From assembly GCF_051401765.1 (NCBI RefSeq), contig NW_027480566.1, positions 682,001 through 746,000 on the forward strand: DNA of 64,000 nt. The letters run 5' to 3'. Origin of the DNA: Calliopsis andreniformis (Eukaryota > Arthropoda > Insecta > Hymenoptera > Andrenidae). The translations under genes and the position numbers were made by a program. Shown piece after piece: positions 30,351 to 41,898 of this stretch. The notes under the pieces are model-generated. The model was not told where the DNA came from. It searched no databases and saw only the letters and a program-made list of their open reading frames with translations. Positions within the stretch are counted from its first letter, which is position 1. Each line of letters starts with the position of its first letter.

Positions 30351-32589
30351 CTGAGGCACTCTAAAACTATTAGGCTGTTTTGCTCTCTGAAGCCCGTGGA
30401 CCGAGAGAACGTAGAATATCGGAGCGATCGTGTCGCTCCGGAGTTCGAGCGAAAAAATTCCAAGTCCCCGTTCGTGTCGCTCCGGAACCGAATGTCGACG
30501 GAACGAAGGGACAACGGTAGATCCTTATTCCTGGTGCTCGTGGCTCTCTAAAACCATACACTTGTTGTCCTCTGTCTCTTAGCTGTGTCGAGATAATCGA
30601 GAATCATTGAGCGTTCGTGTCGCTCCGGAACCGAAAGTCGTCGGTTCGAAACGAGAACGTTAGATCCTTATTCCTGATCGTTGAGGCACTCTAAAACTAT
30701 TAGGCTGTTTTGCTCTCTGATGCCGTGGACCGAGAGAACGTAGAATATCGGAGCGATCGTGTCGCTCCGGAGTTCGAGCGAAAAAATTCTAAGTCTCCGT
30801 TCGTGTCGCTCCGGAGCCCGAGCGAAAAAATTCTAAGTCCCCGTTCGTGTCGCTCCGGAACCGAGTGTCGACGGAACGAAGGGACAACGGTAGATCCTTA
30901 TTCCTGGTGCTCGTGGCTCTCTAAAACCATACACTTGTTGTCCTCTGTCTCTTACCTGTGTCGAGATAATCGAGAATCATGGAGCGTTCGTGTCGCTCCG
31001 GAAACGAAAGTCGTCGGTTCGAAACGAGGACGTTAGATCCTTATTCCTGATCGTTGAGGCACTCTAAAACTATTAGGCTGTTTTGCTCTCTGATGCCGTG
31101 GACAGAGAGAACGTAGAATATCGGAGCGATCGTGTCGCTCCGGAGTTCGAGCGAAAAAATTCTAAGTCTCTGTTCGTGTCGCTCCGGAGCCCGAGCGAAA
31201 AAATTCTAAGTCCCCGTTCGTGTCGCTCCGGAGTCCGAGCGAAAAAATTCTAAGTCCCCGTTCGTGTCGCTCCGGAACGGAATGTCGACGGAACGAAGGG
31301 ACAACGGTAGATCCTTATTCCTGGTGCTCGTGGCTCTCTAAAACCATACACTTGTTGTCCTCTGTCTCTTAGCTGTGTCGAGATAATCGAGAATCATTGA
31401 GCGTTCGTGTCGCTCCGGAACCGAAAGTCGTCGGTTCGAAACGAGAACGTTAGATCCTTATTCCTGATCGTTGAGGCACTCTAAAACTATTAGGCTGTTT
31501 TGCTCTCTGATGCCGTGGACCGAGAGAACGTAGAATATCGGAGCGATCGTGTCGCTCCGGAGTTCGAGCGAAAAAATTCTAAGTCTCCGTTCGTGTCGCT
31601 CCGGTGCCGAGCGAAAAAATTCTAAGTCCCCGTTCGTGTCGCTCCGGAACCGAATGTCGACGGAACGAAATGACAACGGTAGATCCATATTCCTGGTGCT
31701 CGTGGCTCTCTAAAACCATACACTTGTTCTCCTCTGTCTCTTACCTGTGTCGAGATAATCGAGAATCATGGAGCGTTCGTGTCGCTCCGGAACCGAAAGT
31801 CGTCGGTTCGAAACGAGAACGTTGGATCCATATTCCTGATCGTTGAGGCACTCTAAAACTATTAGGCTGTTTTGCTCTCTGATGCCCGTGTACCGAGAGA
31901 ACGTAGAATATCGGAGCGATCGTGTCGCTCCGGAGCCCGAGCGAAAAAATTCTAAGTCCCCGTTCGTGTCGCTCCGGAACCGAATGTCGACGGAACGAAG
32001 GGACAACGGTAGATCCTTATTCCTGGTGCTCGCGGCTCTCTAAAACCATACACTTGTTGTCCTCTGTCTCTTACCTGTGTCGAGATAATCGAGAATCATG
32101 GAGCGTTCGTGTCGCTCCGGAAACGAAAGTCGTCGGTTCGAAACGAGGACGTTAGATCCTTATTCCTGATCGTTGAGGCACTCTAAAACTATTAGGCTGT
32201 TTTGCTCTCTGATGCCGTGGACAGAGAGAACGTAGAATATCGGAGCGATCGTGTCGCTCCGGAGTTCGAGCGAAAAAATTCTAAGTCTCCGTTCGTGTCG
32301 CTCCGGAGCCCGAGCGAAAAAATTCTAAGTCCCCGTTCGTGTCGCTCCGGAGCCCGAGCGAAAAAATTCTAAGTCCCCGTTCGTGTCGCTCCGGAACCGA
32401 ATGTCGACGGAACGAAGGGACAACGGTAGATCCTTATTCCTGGTGCTCGTGGCTCTCTAAAACCATACACTTGATGTCCTCTGTCTCTTACCTGTGTCGA
32501 GATAATCGAGAATCATAGAGCGTTCGTGTCGCTCCGGAACCGAAAGTCGTCGGTTCGAAACGAGAACGTCAGATCCTTATTCCTGATCG
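30351..32589. repeat. 2,239-bp higher-order unit, first copy (1,2,3,2,1,3)
   Basis: Monomers start at 30351, 30681, 31054, 31471, 31843 and 32173. Markers private to superperiod copy 2 include ggaacggaatg (about 31275), cggaacgaaatgac (about 31663), gttctcctctg (about 31727) and gtgtaccgag (about 31889). All recur 2,239 bp later and all are absent from the copy 3 counterpart at 52291-54529. Confidence 0.92.
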
Positions 32590-34828
32590 CTGAGGCACTC
32601 TAAAACTATTAGGCTGTTTTGCTCTCTGAAGCCCGTGGACCGAGAGAACGTAGAATATCGGAGCGATCGTGTCGCTCCGGAGTTCGAGCGAAAAAATTCC
32701 AAGTCCCCGTTCGTGTCGCTCCGGAACCGAATGTCGACGGAACGAAGGGACAACGGTAGATCCTTATTCCTGGTGCTCGTGGCTCTCTAAAACCATACAC
32801 TTGTTGTCCTCTGTCTCTTAGCTGTGTCGAGATAATCGAGAATCATTGAGCGTTCGTGTCGCTCCGGAACCGAAAGTCGTCGGTTCGAAACGAGAACGTT
32901 AGATCCTTATTCCTGATCGTTGAGGCACTCTAAAACTATTAGGCTGTTTTGCTCTCTGATGCCGTGGACCGAGAGAACGTAGAATATCGGAGCGATCGTG
33001 TCGCTCCGGAGTTCGAGCGAAAAAATTCTAAGTCTCCGTTCGTGTCGCTCCGGAGCCCGAGCGAAAAAATTCTAAGTCCCCGTTCGTGTCGCTCCGGAAC
33101 CGAGTGTCGACGGAACGAAGGGACAACGGTAGATCCTTATTCCTGGTGCTCGTGGCTCTCTAAAACCATACACTTGTTGTCCTCTGTCTCTTACCTGTGT
33201 CGAGATAATCGAGAATCATGGAGCGTTCGTGTCGCTCCGGAAACGAAAGTCGTCGGTTCGAAACGAGGACGTTAGATCCTTATTCCTGATCGTTGAGGCA
33301 CTCTAAAACTATTAGGCTGTTTTGCTCTCTGATGCCGTGGACAGAGAGAACGTAGAATATCGGAGCGATCGTGTCGCTCCGGAGTTCGAGCGAAAAAATT
33401 CTAAGTCTCTGTTCGTGTCGCTCCGGAGCCCGAGCGAAAAAATTCTAAGTCCCCGTTCGTGTCGCTCCGGAGTCCGAGCGAAAAAATTCTAAGTCCCCGT
33501 TCGTGTCGCTCCGGAACGGAATGTCGACGGAACGAAGGGACAACGGTAGATCCTTATTCCTGGTGCTCGTGGCTCTCTAAAACCATACACTTGTTGTCCT
33601 CTGTCTCTTAGCTGTGTCGAGATAATCGAGAATCATTGAGCGTTCGTGTCGCTCCGGAACCGAAAGTCGTCGGTTCGAAACGAGAACGTTAGATCCTTAT
33701 TCCTGATCGTTGAGGCACTCTAAAACTATTAGGCTGTTTTGCTCTCTGATGCCGTGGACCGAGAGAACGTAGAATATCGGAGCGATCGTGTCGCTCCGGA
33801 GTTCGAGCGAAAAAATTCTAAGTCTCCGTTCGTGTCGCTCCGGTGCCGAGCGAAAAAATTCTAAGTCCCCGTTCGTGTCGCTCCGGAACCGAATGTCGAC
33901 GGAACGAAATGACAACGGTAGATCCATATTCCTGGTGCTCGTGGCTCTCTAAAACCATACACTTGTTCTCCTCTGTCTCTTACCTGTGTCGAGATAATCG
34001 AGAATCATGGAGCGTTCGTGTCGCTCCGGAACCGAAAGTCGTCGGTTCGAAACGAGAACGTTGGATCCATATTCCTGATCGTTGAGGCACTCTAAAACTA
34101 TTAGGCTGTTTTGCTCTCTGATGCCCGTGTACCGAGAGAACGTAGAATATCGGAGCGATCGTGTCGCTCCGGAGCCCGAGCGAAAAAATTCTAAGTCCCC
34201 GTTCGTGTCGCTCCGGAACCGAATGTCGACGGAACGAAGGGACAACGGTAGATCCTTATTCCTGGTGCTCGCGGCTCTCTAAAACCATACACTTGTTGTC
34301 CTCTGTCTCTTACCTGTGTCGAGATAATCGAGAATCATGGAGCGTTCGTGTCGCTCCGGAAACGAAAGTCGTCGGTTCGAAACGAGGACGTTAGATCCTT
34401 ATTCCTGATCGTTGAGGCACTCTAAAACTATTAGGCTGTTTTGCTCTCTGATGCCGTGGACAGAGAGAACGTAGAATATCGGAGCGATCGTGTCGCTCCG
34501 GAGTTCGAGCGAAAAAATTCTAAGTCTCCGTTCGTGTCGCTCCGGAGCCCGAGCGAAAAAATTCTAAGTCCCCGTTCGTGTCGCTCCGGAGCCCGAGCGA
34601 AAAAATTCTAAGTCCCCGTTCGTGTCGCTCCGGAACCGAATGTCGACGGAACGAAGGGACAACGGTAGATCCTTATTCCTGGTGCTCGTGGCTCTCTAAA
34701 ACCATACACTTGATGTCCTCTGTCTCTTACCTGTGTCGAGATAATCGAGAATCATAGAGCGTTCGTGTCGCTCCGGAACCGAAAGTCGTCGGTTCGAAAC
34801 GAGAACGTCAGATCCTTATTCCTGATCG
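32590..34828. repeat. 2,239-bp higher-order unit, second copy (tandem duplicate)
   Basis: Monomers start at 32590, 32920, 33293, 33710, 34082 and 34412, each 2,239 bp after its partner. The private markers listed for the first copy are all present, so the duplication postdates separation of superperiod copies 2 and 3. Confidence 0.92.
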
Positions 34829-36521
34829 CTGAGGCACTCTAAAACTATTAGGCTGTTTTGCTCTCTGATGCCCGTGGACCGAGAGAACGTAGAATATCGG
34901 AGCGATCGTGTCGCTCCGGAGTTCGAGCGAAAACATTCTAAGTCCCCGTTCGTGTCGCTCCGGAACCGAATGTCGACGGAACGAAGGGACAACGGTAGAT
35001 CCTTATTCCTGGTTCTCGTGGCTCTGTAAAACCATACACTTGTTGTCCTCTGTCTCTTACCTGTGTCGAGATAATCGAGAATCATGGAGCGTTCGTGTCG
35101 CTCCGGAACCGAAAGTCGTCGGTTCGAAACGAGAACGTTAGATCCTTATTCCTGATCGTTGAGGCACTCTAAAACTTTTAGGCTGTTTTGCTCTCTGATG
35201 CCCGTGGACCGAGAGAACGTAGAATATCGGAGCGATCGTGTCGCTCCGGAGTTCGAGCGAAAAAATTCCAAGTCCCCGTTCGTGTCGCTCCGGAACCGAA
35301 TGTCGACGGAACGAAGGGACAACGGTAGATCCTTATTCCTGGTGCTCGTGGCTCTCTAAAACCATACACTTGTTGTCCTCTGTCTCTTAGCTGTGTCGAG
35401 ATAATCGAGAATCATTGAGCGTTCGTGTCGTTCCGGAACCTTAAGTCGTCGGTTCGAAACGAGAACGTTAGATCCTTATTCCTGATCGTTGAGGCACTCT
35501 AAAACTATTAGGCTGTTTTGCTCTCTGATGCCGTGGACCGAGAGAACGTAGAATATCGGAGCGATCGTGTCGCTCCGGAGTTCGAGCGAAAAAATTCTAA
35601 GTCTCCGTTCGTGTCGCTCCGGAGCCCGAGCGAAAAAATTCTAAGTCCCCGTTCGTGTCGCTCCGGAACCGAGTGTCGACGGAACGAAGGGACAACGGTA
35701 GATCCTTATTCCTGGTGCTCGTGGCTCTCTAAAACCATACACTTGTTGTCCTCTGTCTCTTACCTGTGTCGAGATAATCGAGAATCATGGAGCGTTCGTG
35801 TCGCTCCGGAAACGAAAGTCGTCGGTTCGAAACGAGGACGTTAGATCCTTATTCCTGATCGTTGAGGCACTCTAAAACTATTAGGCTGTTTTGCTCTCTG
35901 ATGCCCGTGGACCGAGAGAACGTAGAATATCGGAGCGATCGTGTCGCTCCGGAGTTCGAGCGAAAACATTCTAAGTCCCCGTTCGTGTCGCTCCGGAACC
36001 GAATGTCGACGGAACGAAGGGACAACGGTAGATCCTTATTCCTGGTGCTCGTGGCTCTCTAAAACCATACACTTGTTGTCCTCTGTCTCTTACCTGTGTC
36101 GAGATAATCGAGAATCATGGAGCGTTCGTGTCGCTCCGGAACCGAAAGTCGTCGGTTCGAAACGAGAACGTTAGATCCTTATTCCTGATCGTTGAGGCAC
36201 TCTAAAACTATTAGGCTGTTTTGCTCTCTGATGCCCGTGGACCGAGAGAACGTAGAATATCGGAGCGATCGTGTCGCTCCGGAGTTCGAGCGAAAAAATT
36301 CTAAGTCCCCGTTCGTGTCGCTCCGGAACCGAATGTCGACGGAACGAAGGGACAACGGTAGATCCTTATTCCTGGTGCTCGTGGCTCTCTAAAACCATAC
36401 ACTTGATGTCCTCTGTCTCTTACCTGTGTCGAGATAATCGAGAATCATAGAGCGTTCGTGTCGCTCCGGAACCGAAAGTCGTCGGTTCGAAACGAGAACG
36501 TCAGATCCTTATTCCTGATCG
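34829..36521. repeat. 1,693-bp higher-order unit, first copy (1,1,2,1,1)
   Basis: Monomers start at 34829, 35159, 35489, 35862 and 36192. The 34829 and 35862 monomers carry gcgaaaacattc, and 34829 also has ggttctcgtgg with ggctctgtaaaac. The unit repeats at 36522 with the same pattern but with agtacgagc replacing the aaaacattc type in the first monomer. A local mutation cluster (gtcgttccgg and accttaag) lies at about 35430-35445. Confidence 0.82.
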
Positions 36522-39192
36522 CTGAGGCACTCTAAAACTATTAGGCTGTTTTGCTCTCTGAAGCCCGTGGACCGAGAGAACGTAGAATATCGGAGCGATC
36601 GTGTCGCTCCGGAGTACGAGCGAAAAAATTCTAAGTCCCCGTTCGTGTCGCTCCGGAACCGAATGTCGACGGAACGAAGGGACAACGGTAGATCCTTATT
36701 CCTGGTTCTCGTGGCTCTGTAAAACCATACACTTGTTGTCCTCTGTCTCTTACCTGTGTCGAGATAATCGAGAATCATGGAGCGTTCGTGTCGCTCCGGA
36801 ACCGAAAGTCGTCGGTTCGAAACGAGAACGTTAGATCCTTATTCCTGATCGTTGAGGCACTCTAAAACTTTTAGGCTGTTTTGCTCTCTGATGCCCGTGG
36901 ACCGAGAGAACGTAGAATATCGGAGCGATCGTGTCGCTCCGGAGTTCGAGCGAAAAAATTCCAAGTCCCCGTTCGTGTCGCTCCGGAACCGAATGTCGAC
37001 GGAACGAAGGGACAACGGTAGATCCTTATTCCTGGTGCTCGTGGCTCTCTAAAACCATACACTTGTTGTCCTCTGTCTCTTAGCTGTGTCGAGATAATCG
37101 AGAATCATTGAGCGTTCGTGTCGCTCCGGAACTGAAAGTCGTCGGTTCGAAACGAGAACGTTAGATCCTTATTCCTGATCGTTGAGGCACTCTAAAACTA
37201 TCAGGCTGTTTTGCTCTCTGATGCCGTGGACCGAGAGAACGTAGAATATCGGAGCGATCGTGTCGCTCCGGAGTTCGAGCGAAAAAATTCTAAGTCTCCG
37301 TTCGTGTCGCTCCGGAGCCCGAGCGAAAAAATTCTAAGTCCCCGTTCGTGTCGCTCCGGAACCGAGTGTCGACGGAACGAAGGGACAACGGTAGATCCTT
37401 ATTCCTGGTGCTCGTGGCTCTCTAAAACCATACACTTGTTGTCCTCTGTCTCTTACCTGTGTCGAGATAATCGAGAATCATGGAGCGTTCGTGTCGCTCC
37501 GGAAACGAAAGTCGTCGGTTCGAAACGAGGACGTTAGATCCTTATTCCTGATCGTTGAGGCACTCTAAAACTATTAGGCTGTTTTGCTCTCTGATGCCCG
37601 TGGACCGAGAGAACGTAGAATATCGGAGCGATCGTGTCGCTCCGGAGTTCGAGCGAAAACATTCTAAGTCCCCGTTCGTGTCGCTCCGGAACCAAATGTC
37701 GACGGAACGAAGGGACAACGGTAGATCCTTATTCCTGGTGCTCGTGGCTCTCTAAAACCATACACTTGTTGTCCTCTGTCTCTTACCTGTGTCGAGATAA
37801 TCGAGAATCATGGAGCGTTCGTGTCGCTTCGGAACCGAAAGTCGTCGGTTCGAAACGAGAACGTTAGATCCTTATTCCTGATCGTTGAGGCACTCTAAAA
37901 CTTTTAGGCTGTTTTGCTCTCTGATGCCGTGGACCGAGAGAACGTAGAATATCGGAGCGATCGTGTCGCTCCGGAGTTCGAGCGAAAAAATTCTATGTCT
38001 CCGTTCGTGTGGCTCCGGAGCCCGAGCGAAAAAATTGTAAGTCCCCGTTCGTGTCGCTCCGGAACCGAATGTCGACGGAACGAAGGGACAACGGTAGATC
38101 CTTATTCCTGGTGCTCGTGGCTCTCTAAAACCATACACTTGTTGTCCTCTGTCTCTTACCTGTGTCGAGATAATCGAGAATTATGGAGCGTTCGTGTCGC
38201 TCCGGAACCGAAAGTCGTCGGTTCGAAACGAGAACGTTAGATCCTTATTCCTGATCGTTGAGGCACTCTAAAACTATTAGGCTGTTTTGCTCTCTGATGC
38301 CCGTGGACCGAGAGAACGTAGAATATCGGAGCGATCGTGTCGCTCCGGAGTTCGAGCGAAAAAGTTCTAAGTCCCCGTTCGTGTCGCTCCGGAGCCCGAG
38401 CGAAAAAATTGTAAGTCCCCGTTCGTGTCGCTCCGGAACCGAATGTCGACGGAACGAAGGGACAACGGTAGATCCTTATTCCTGGTGCTCGTGGCTCTCT
38501 AAAACCATACACTTGTTGTCCTCTGTCTCTTACCTGTGTCGAGATAATCGAGAATTATGGAGCGTTCGTGTCGCTCCGGAGTTCGAGTGAAAAAATTCTA
38601 TGTCTCCGTTCGTGTGGCTCCGGAGCCCGAGCGAAAAAATTCTAAGTCCCCGTTCGTGTCGCTCCGGAACCGAGTGTCGACGGAACGAAGGGACAACGGT
38701 AGATCCTTATTCCTGGTGCTCGTGGCTCTCTAAAACCATACACTTGTTGTCCTCTGTCTCTTACCTGTGTCGAGGTAATCGAGAATCATGGAGCGTTCGT
38801 GTCGCTCCGGAAACGAAAGTCGTCGGTTCGAAACGAGGACGTTAGATCCTTATTCCTGATCGTTGAGGCACTCTAAAACTATTAGGCTGTTTTGCTCTCT
38901 GATGCCCGTGGACCGAGAGAACGTAGAATATCGGAGCGATCGTGTCGCTCCGGAGTTCGAGCGAAAACATTCTAAGTCCCCGTTCGTGTCGCTCCGGAAC
39001 CGAATGTAGACGGAACGAAGGGACAACGGTAGATCCTTATTCCTGGTGCTCGTGGCTCTCTAAAGCCATACACTTGTTGTCCTCTGTCTCTTACCTGTGT
39101 CGAGATAATCGAGAATTATGGAGCGTTCGTGTCGCTCCGGAACCGAAAGTCGTCGGTTCGAAACGAGAACGTTAGATCCTTATTCCTGATGG
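36522..39192. repeat. 1,693-bp unit, second copy, running into the B-skipping monomer (1,1,2,1,2,Y,1)
   Basis: Monomers start at 36522, 36852, 37182, 37555, 37885, 38258 and 38863. The first part repeats the previous unit at 1,693-bp spacing. From 37885 the block has ttctatgtctcc, gtgtggctcc and aattgtaag. The 38258 interval is 605 bp. The same block, one 374-bp monomer shorter, is at 54860-57156 in copy 3. Confidence 0.83.
38258..38862. repeat. 605-bp monomer with B module skipped (u-u-A-u-u-A)
   Basis: After B and two u units, the A module at 38437-38579 is followed directly by u units (38580-38667) and another A (38668-38810); the B module expected at 38580 is missing. The junction lies exactly after the shared CGTTCGTGTCGCTCCGG. 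The same rearrangement in copy 3 spans 56223-56826 (604 bp). Confidence 0.92.
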
Positions 39193-41898
39193 CTGAGGCA
39201 CTCTAAAACTATTAGGCTGTTTTGCTCTCTGATGCCCGTGGACCGAGAGAACGTAGAATATCGGAGCGATCGTGTCGCTCCGGAGTTCGAGCGAAAAAAT
39301 TCCAAGTCCCCGTTCGTGTCGCTCCGGAACCGAATGTCGACGGAACGAAGGGACAACGGTAGATCCTTATTCCTGGTGCTCGTGGCTCTCTAAAACCATA
39401 CACTTGTTGTCCTCTGTCTCTTAGCTGTGTCGAGATAATCGAGAATCATTGAGCGTTCGTGTCGCTCCGGAACCGAAAGTCGTCGGTTCGAAACGAGAAC
39501 GTTAGATCCTTATTCCTGATCGTTGAGGCACTCTAAAACTATTAGGCTGTATTGCTGTCTGATGCCCGTGGACCGAGAGAACGTAGAATATCGGAGCGAT
39601 CGAGTCGCTCCGGAGTTCGAGCGAAAAAATTCTAAGTCTCCGTTCGTGTCGCTCCGGAGCCCGAGGGAAAAAATTCTAAGTCCCCGTTCGTGTCGCTCCG
39701 GAGCCCGAGCGAAAAAATTCTAAGTCCCCGTTCGTGTCGCTCCGGAACCGAATGTCGACGGAACGAAGGGACAACGGTAGATCCTTATTCCTGGTGCTCG
39801 TGGCTCTCTAAAACCATACACTTGATGTCCTCTGTCTCTTACCTGTGTCGAGATAATCGAGAATCATAGAGCGTTCGTGTCGCTCCGGAACCGAAAGTCG
39901 TCGGTTCGAAACGAGAACGTTAGATCCTTATTCCTGATCGTTGTGGCACTCTAAAACTATTAGGCTGTTTTGCTCTCTGATGCCCGTGGACCGAGAGAAC
40001 GTAGAATAAAGGAGCGATCGTGTCGCTCCGGAGTTCGAGCGAAAAAATTCTAAGTCCCCGTTCGTGTCGCTCCGGAGCCCGAGCGAAAAAATTCTAAGTC
40101 CCCGTTCGTGTCGCTCCGGAACCGAATGTCGATGGAACGAAGGGACAACGGTAGATCCTTATTCCTGGTGCTCGTGGCTCTCTAAAACCATACACTTGAT
40201 GTCCTCTGTCTCTTACCTGTGTCGAGATAATCGAGAATCATGGAGCGTTCGTGTCGCTCCGGAACCGAAAGTCGTCGGTTCCAAGCGAGAACGTTAGATC
40301 CTTATTCCTGATCGTTGAGGCACTCTAAAACTATTAGGCTGTTTTGCTCTCTGATGCCCGTGGACCGAGAGAACGTAGAATGTCGGAGCGATCGTGTCGC
40401 TCCGGAGTTCGAGCGAGAAAATTCTAAGTCCCCGGTCGTGTCGCTACGGAGCCCGAGCGAAAAAATTCTAAGTCCCCGTTCGTGTCGCTCCGGAGCCCGA
40501 GCGAAAAAATTCTAAGTCCCCGTTCGTGTCGCTCCGGAACCGAATGTCGACGGAACGAAGGGACAACGGTAGATCCTTATTCCTGGTGCTCGTGGCTCTC
40601 TAAAACCATACACTTGATGTCCTCTGTCTCTTACCTGTGTCGAGATAATCGAGAATCATAGAGCGTTCGTGTCGCTCCGGAACCGAAAGTCGTCGGTTCG
40701 AAACGAGTACGTCAGATCCTTATTCCTGATCGCTGAGGCACTCTAAAACTATTAGGCTGTTTTGCTCTCTGAAGCCCGTGGACCGAGAGAACGTAGAATA
40801 TCTGAGCGATCGTGTCGCTCCGGAGTTCGAGCGAAAAAATTCTAAGTCCCCGTTCGTGTCGCTCCGGAGCCCGAGCGAAAAAATTCTAAGTCCCCGTTCG
40901 TGTCGCTCCGGAACCGAATGTCGACGGAACGAAGGGACAACGGTAGATCCTTATTCCTGGTGCTCGTGGCTCTCTAAAACCATACACTTGATGTCCTCTG
41001 TCTCTTACCTGTGTCGAGATAATCGAGAATCATAGAGCGTTCGTGTCGCTCCGGAACCGAAAGTCGTCGGTTCGAAACGAGAACGTCAGATCCTTATTCC
41101 TGATCGCTGAGGCACTCTAAAACTATTAGGCTGTTTTGCTCTCTGAAGCCCGTGGACCGAGAGAACGTAGAATATCGGAGCGATCGTGTCGCTCCGGAGT
41201 ACGAGCGAAAAAATTCTAAGTCCCCGTTCGTGTCGCTACGGAGCCCGAGCGAAAAAATTCTAAGTCCCCGTTCGTGTCGCTCCGGAACCGAATGTCGACG
41301 GAACGAAGGGACAACGGTAGATCCTTATTCCTGGTGCTCGTGGCTCTCTAAAACCATACACTTGTTGTCCTCTGTCTCTTACCTGTGTCGAGATATTCGA
41401 GAATCATGGAGCGTTCGTGTCGCTCCGGAACCGAAAGTCGTCGTTTCGAAACGAGAACGTTAGATACTTATTCCTGATCGTTGAGGCACTCTAAAACTAT
41501 TAGGCTGTTTTGCTCTCTGATGCCCGTGGACCGAGAGAACGTAGAATATCGGAGCGATCGTGTCGCTCCGGAGTACGAGCGAAAAAATTCTAAGTCCCCG
41601 TTCGTGTCGCTACGGAGCCCGAGCGAAAAAATTCTAAGTCCCCGTTCGTGTCGCTCCGGAGCCCGAGCGAAAAAATTCTAAGTCCCCGTTCGTGTCGCTC
41701 CGGAACCTAATGTCGACGGAACGAAGGGACAACGGTAGATCCTTATTCCTGGTGCTCGTGGCTCTCTAAAACCATACACTTGTTGTCCTCTGTCTCTTAC
41801 CTGTGTCGAGATAATCGAGAATCATGGAGCGTTCGTGTCGCTCCGGAAACGAAAGTCGTGGGTTCGAAACGAGGACGTTAGATCCTTATTCCTGATCG
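39193..41898. repeat. Copy 2 equivalent of 16285-18660, with one extra leading monomer
   Basis: Monomers start at 39193, 39523, 39941, 40315, 40733, 41107 and 41481 (1,3,2,3,2,2,3). From 39523 to 41898 the string equals 16285-18660 in order and length (2,376 bp) at an offset of 23,238 bp. The 1,166-bp amplification seen at 14371-16702 is absent here. Confidence 0.88.
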
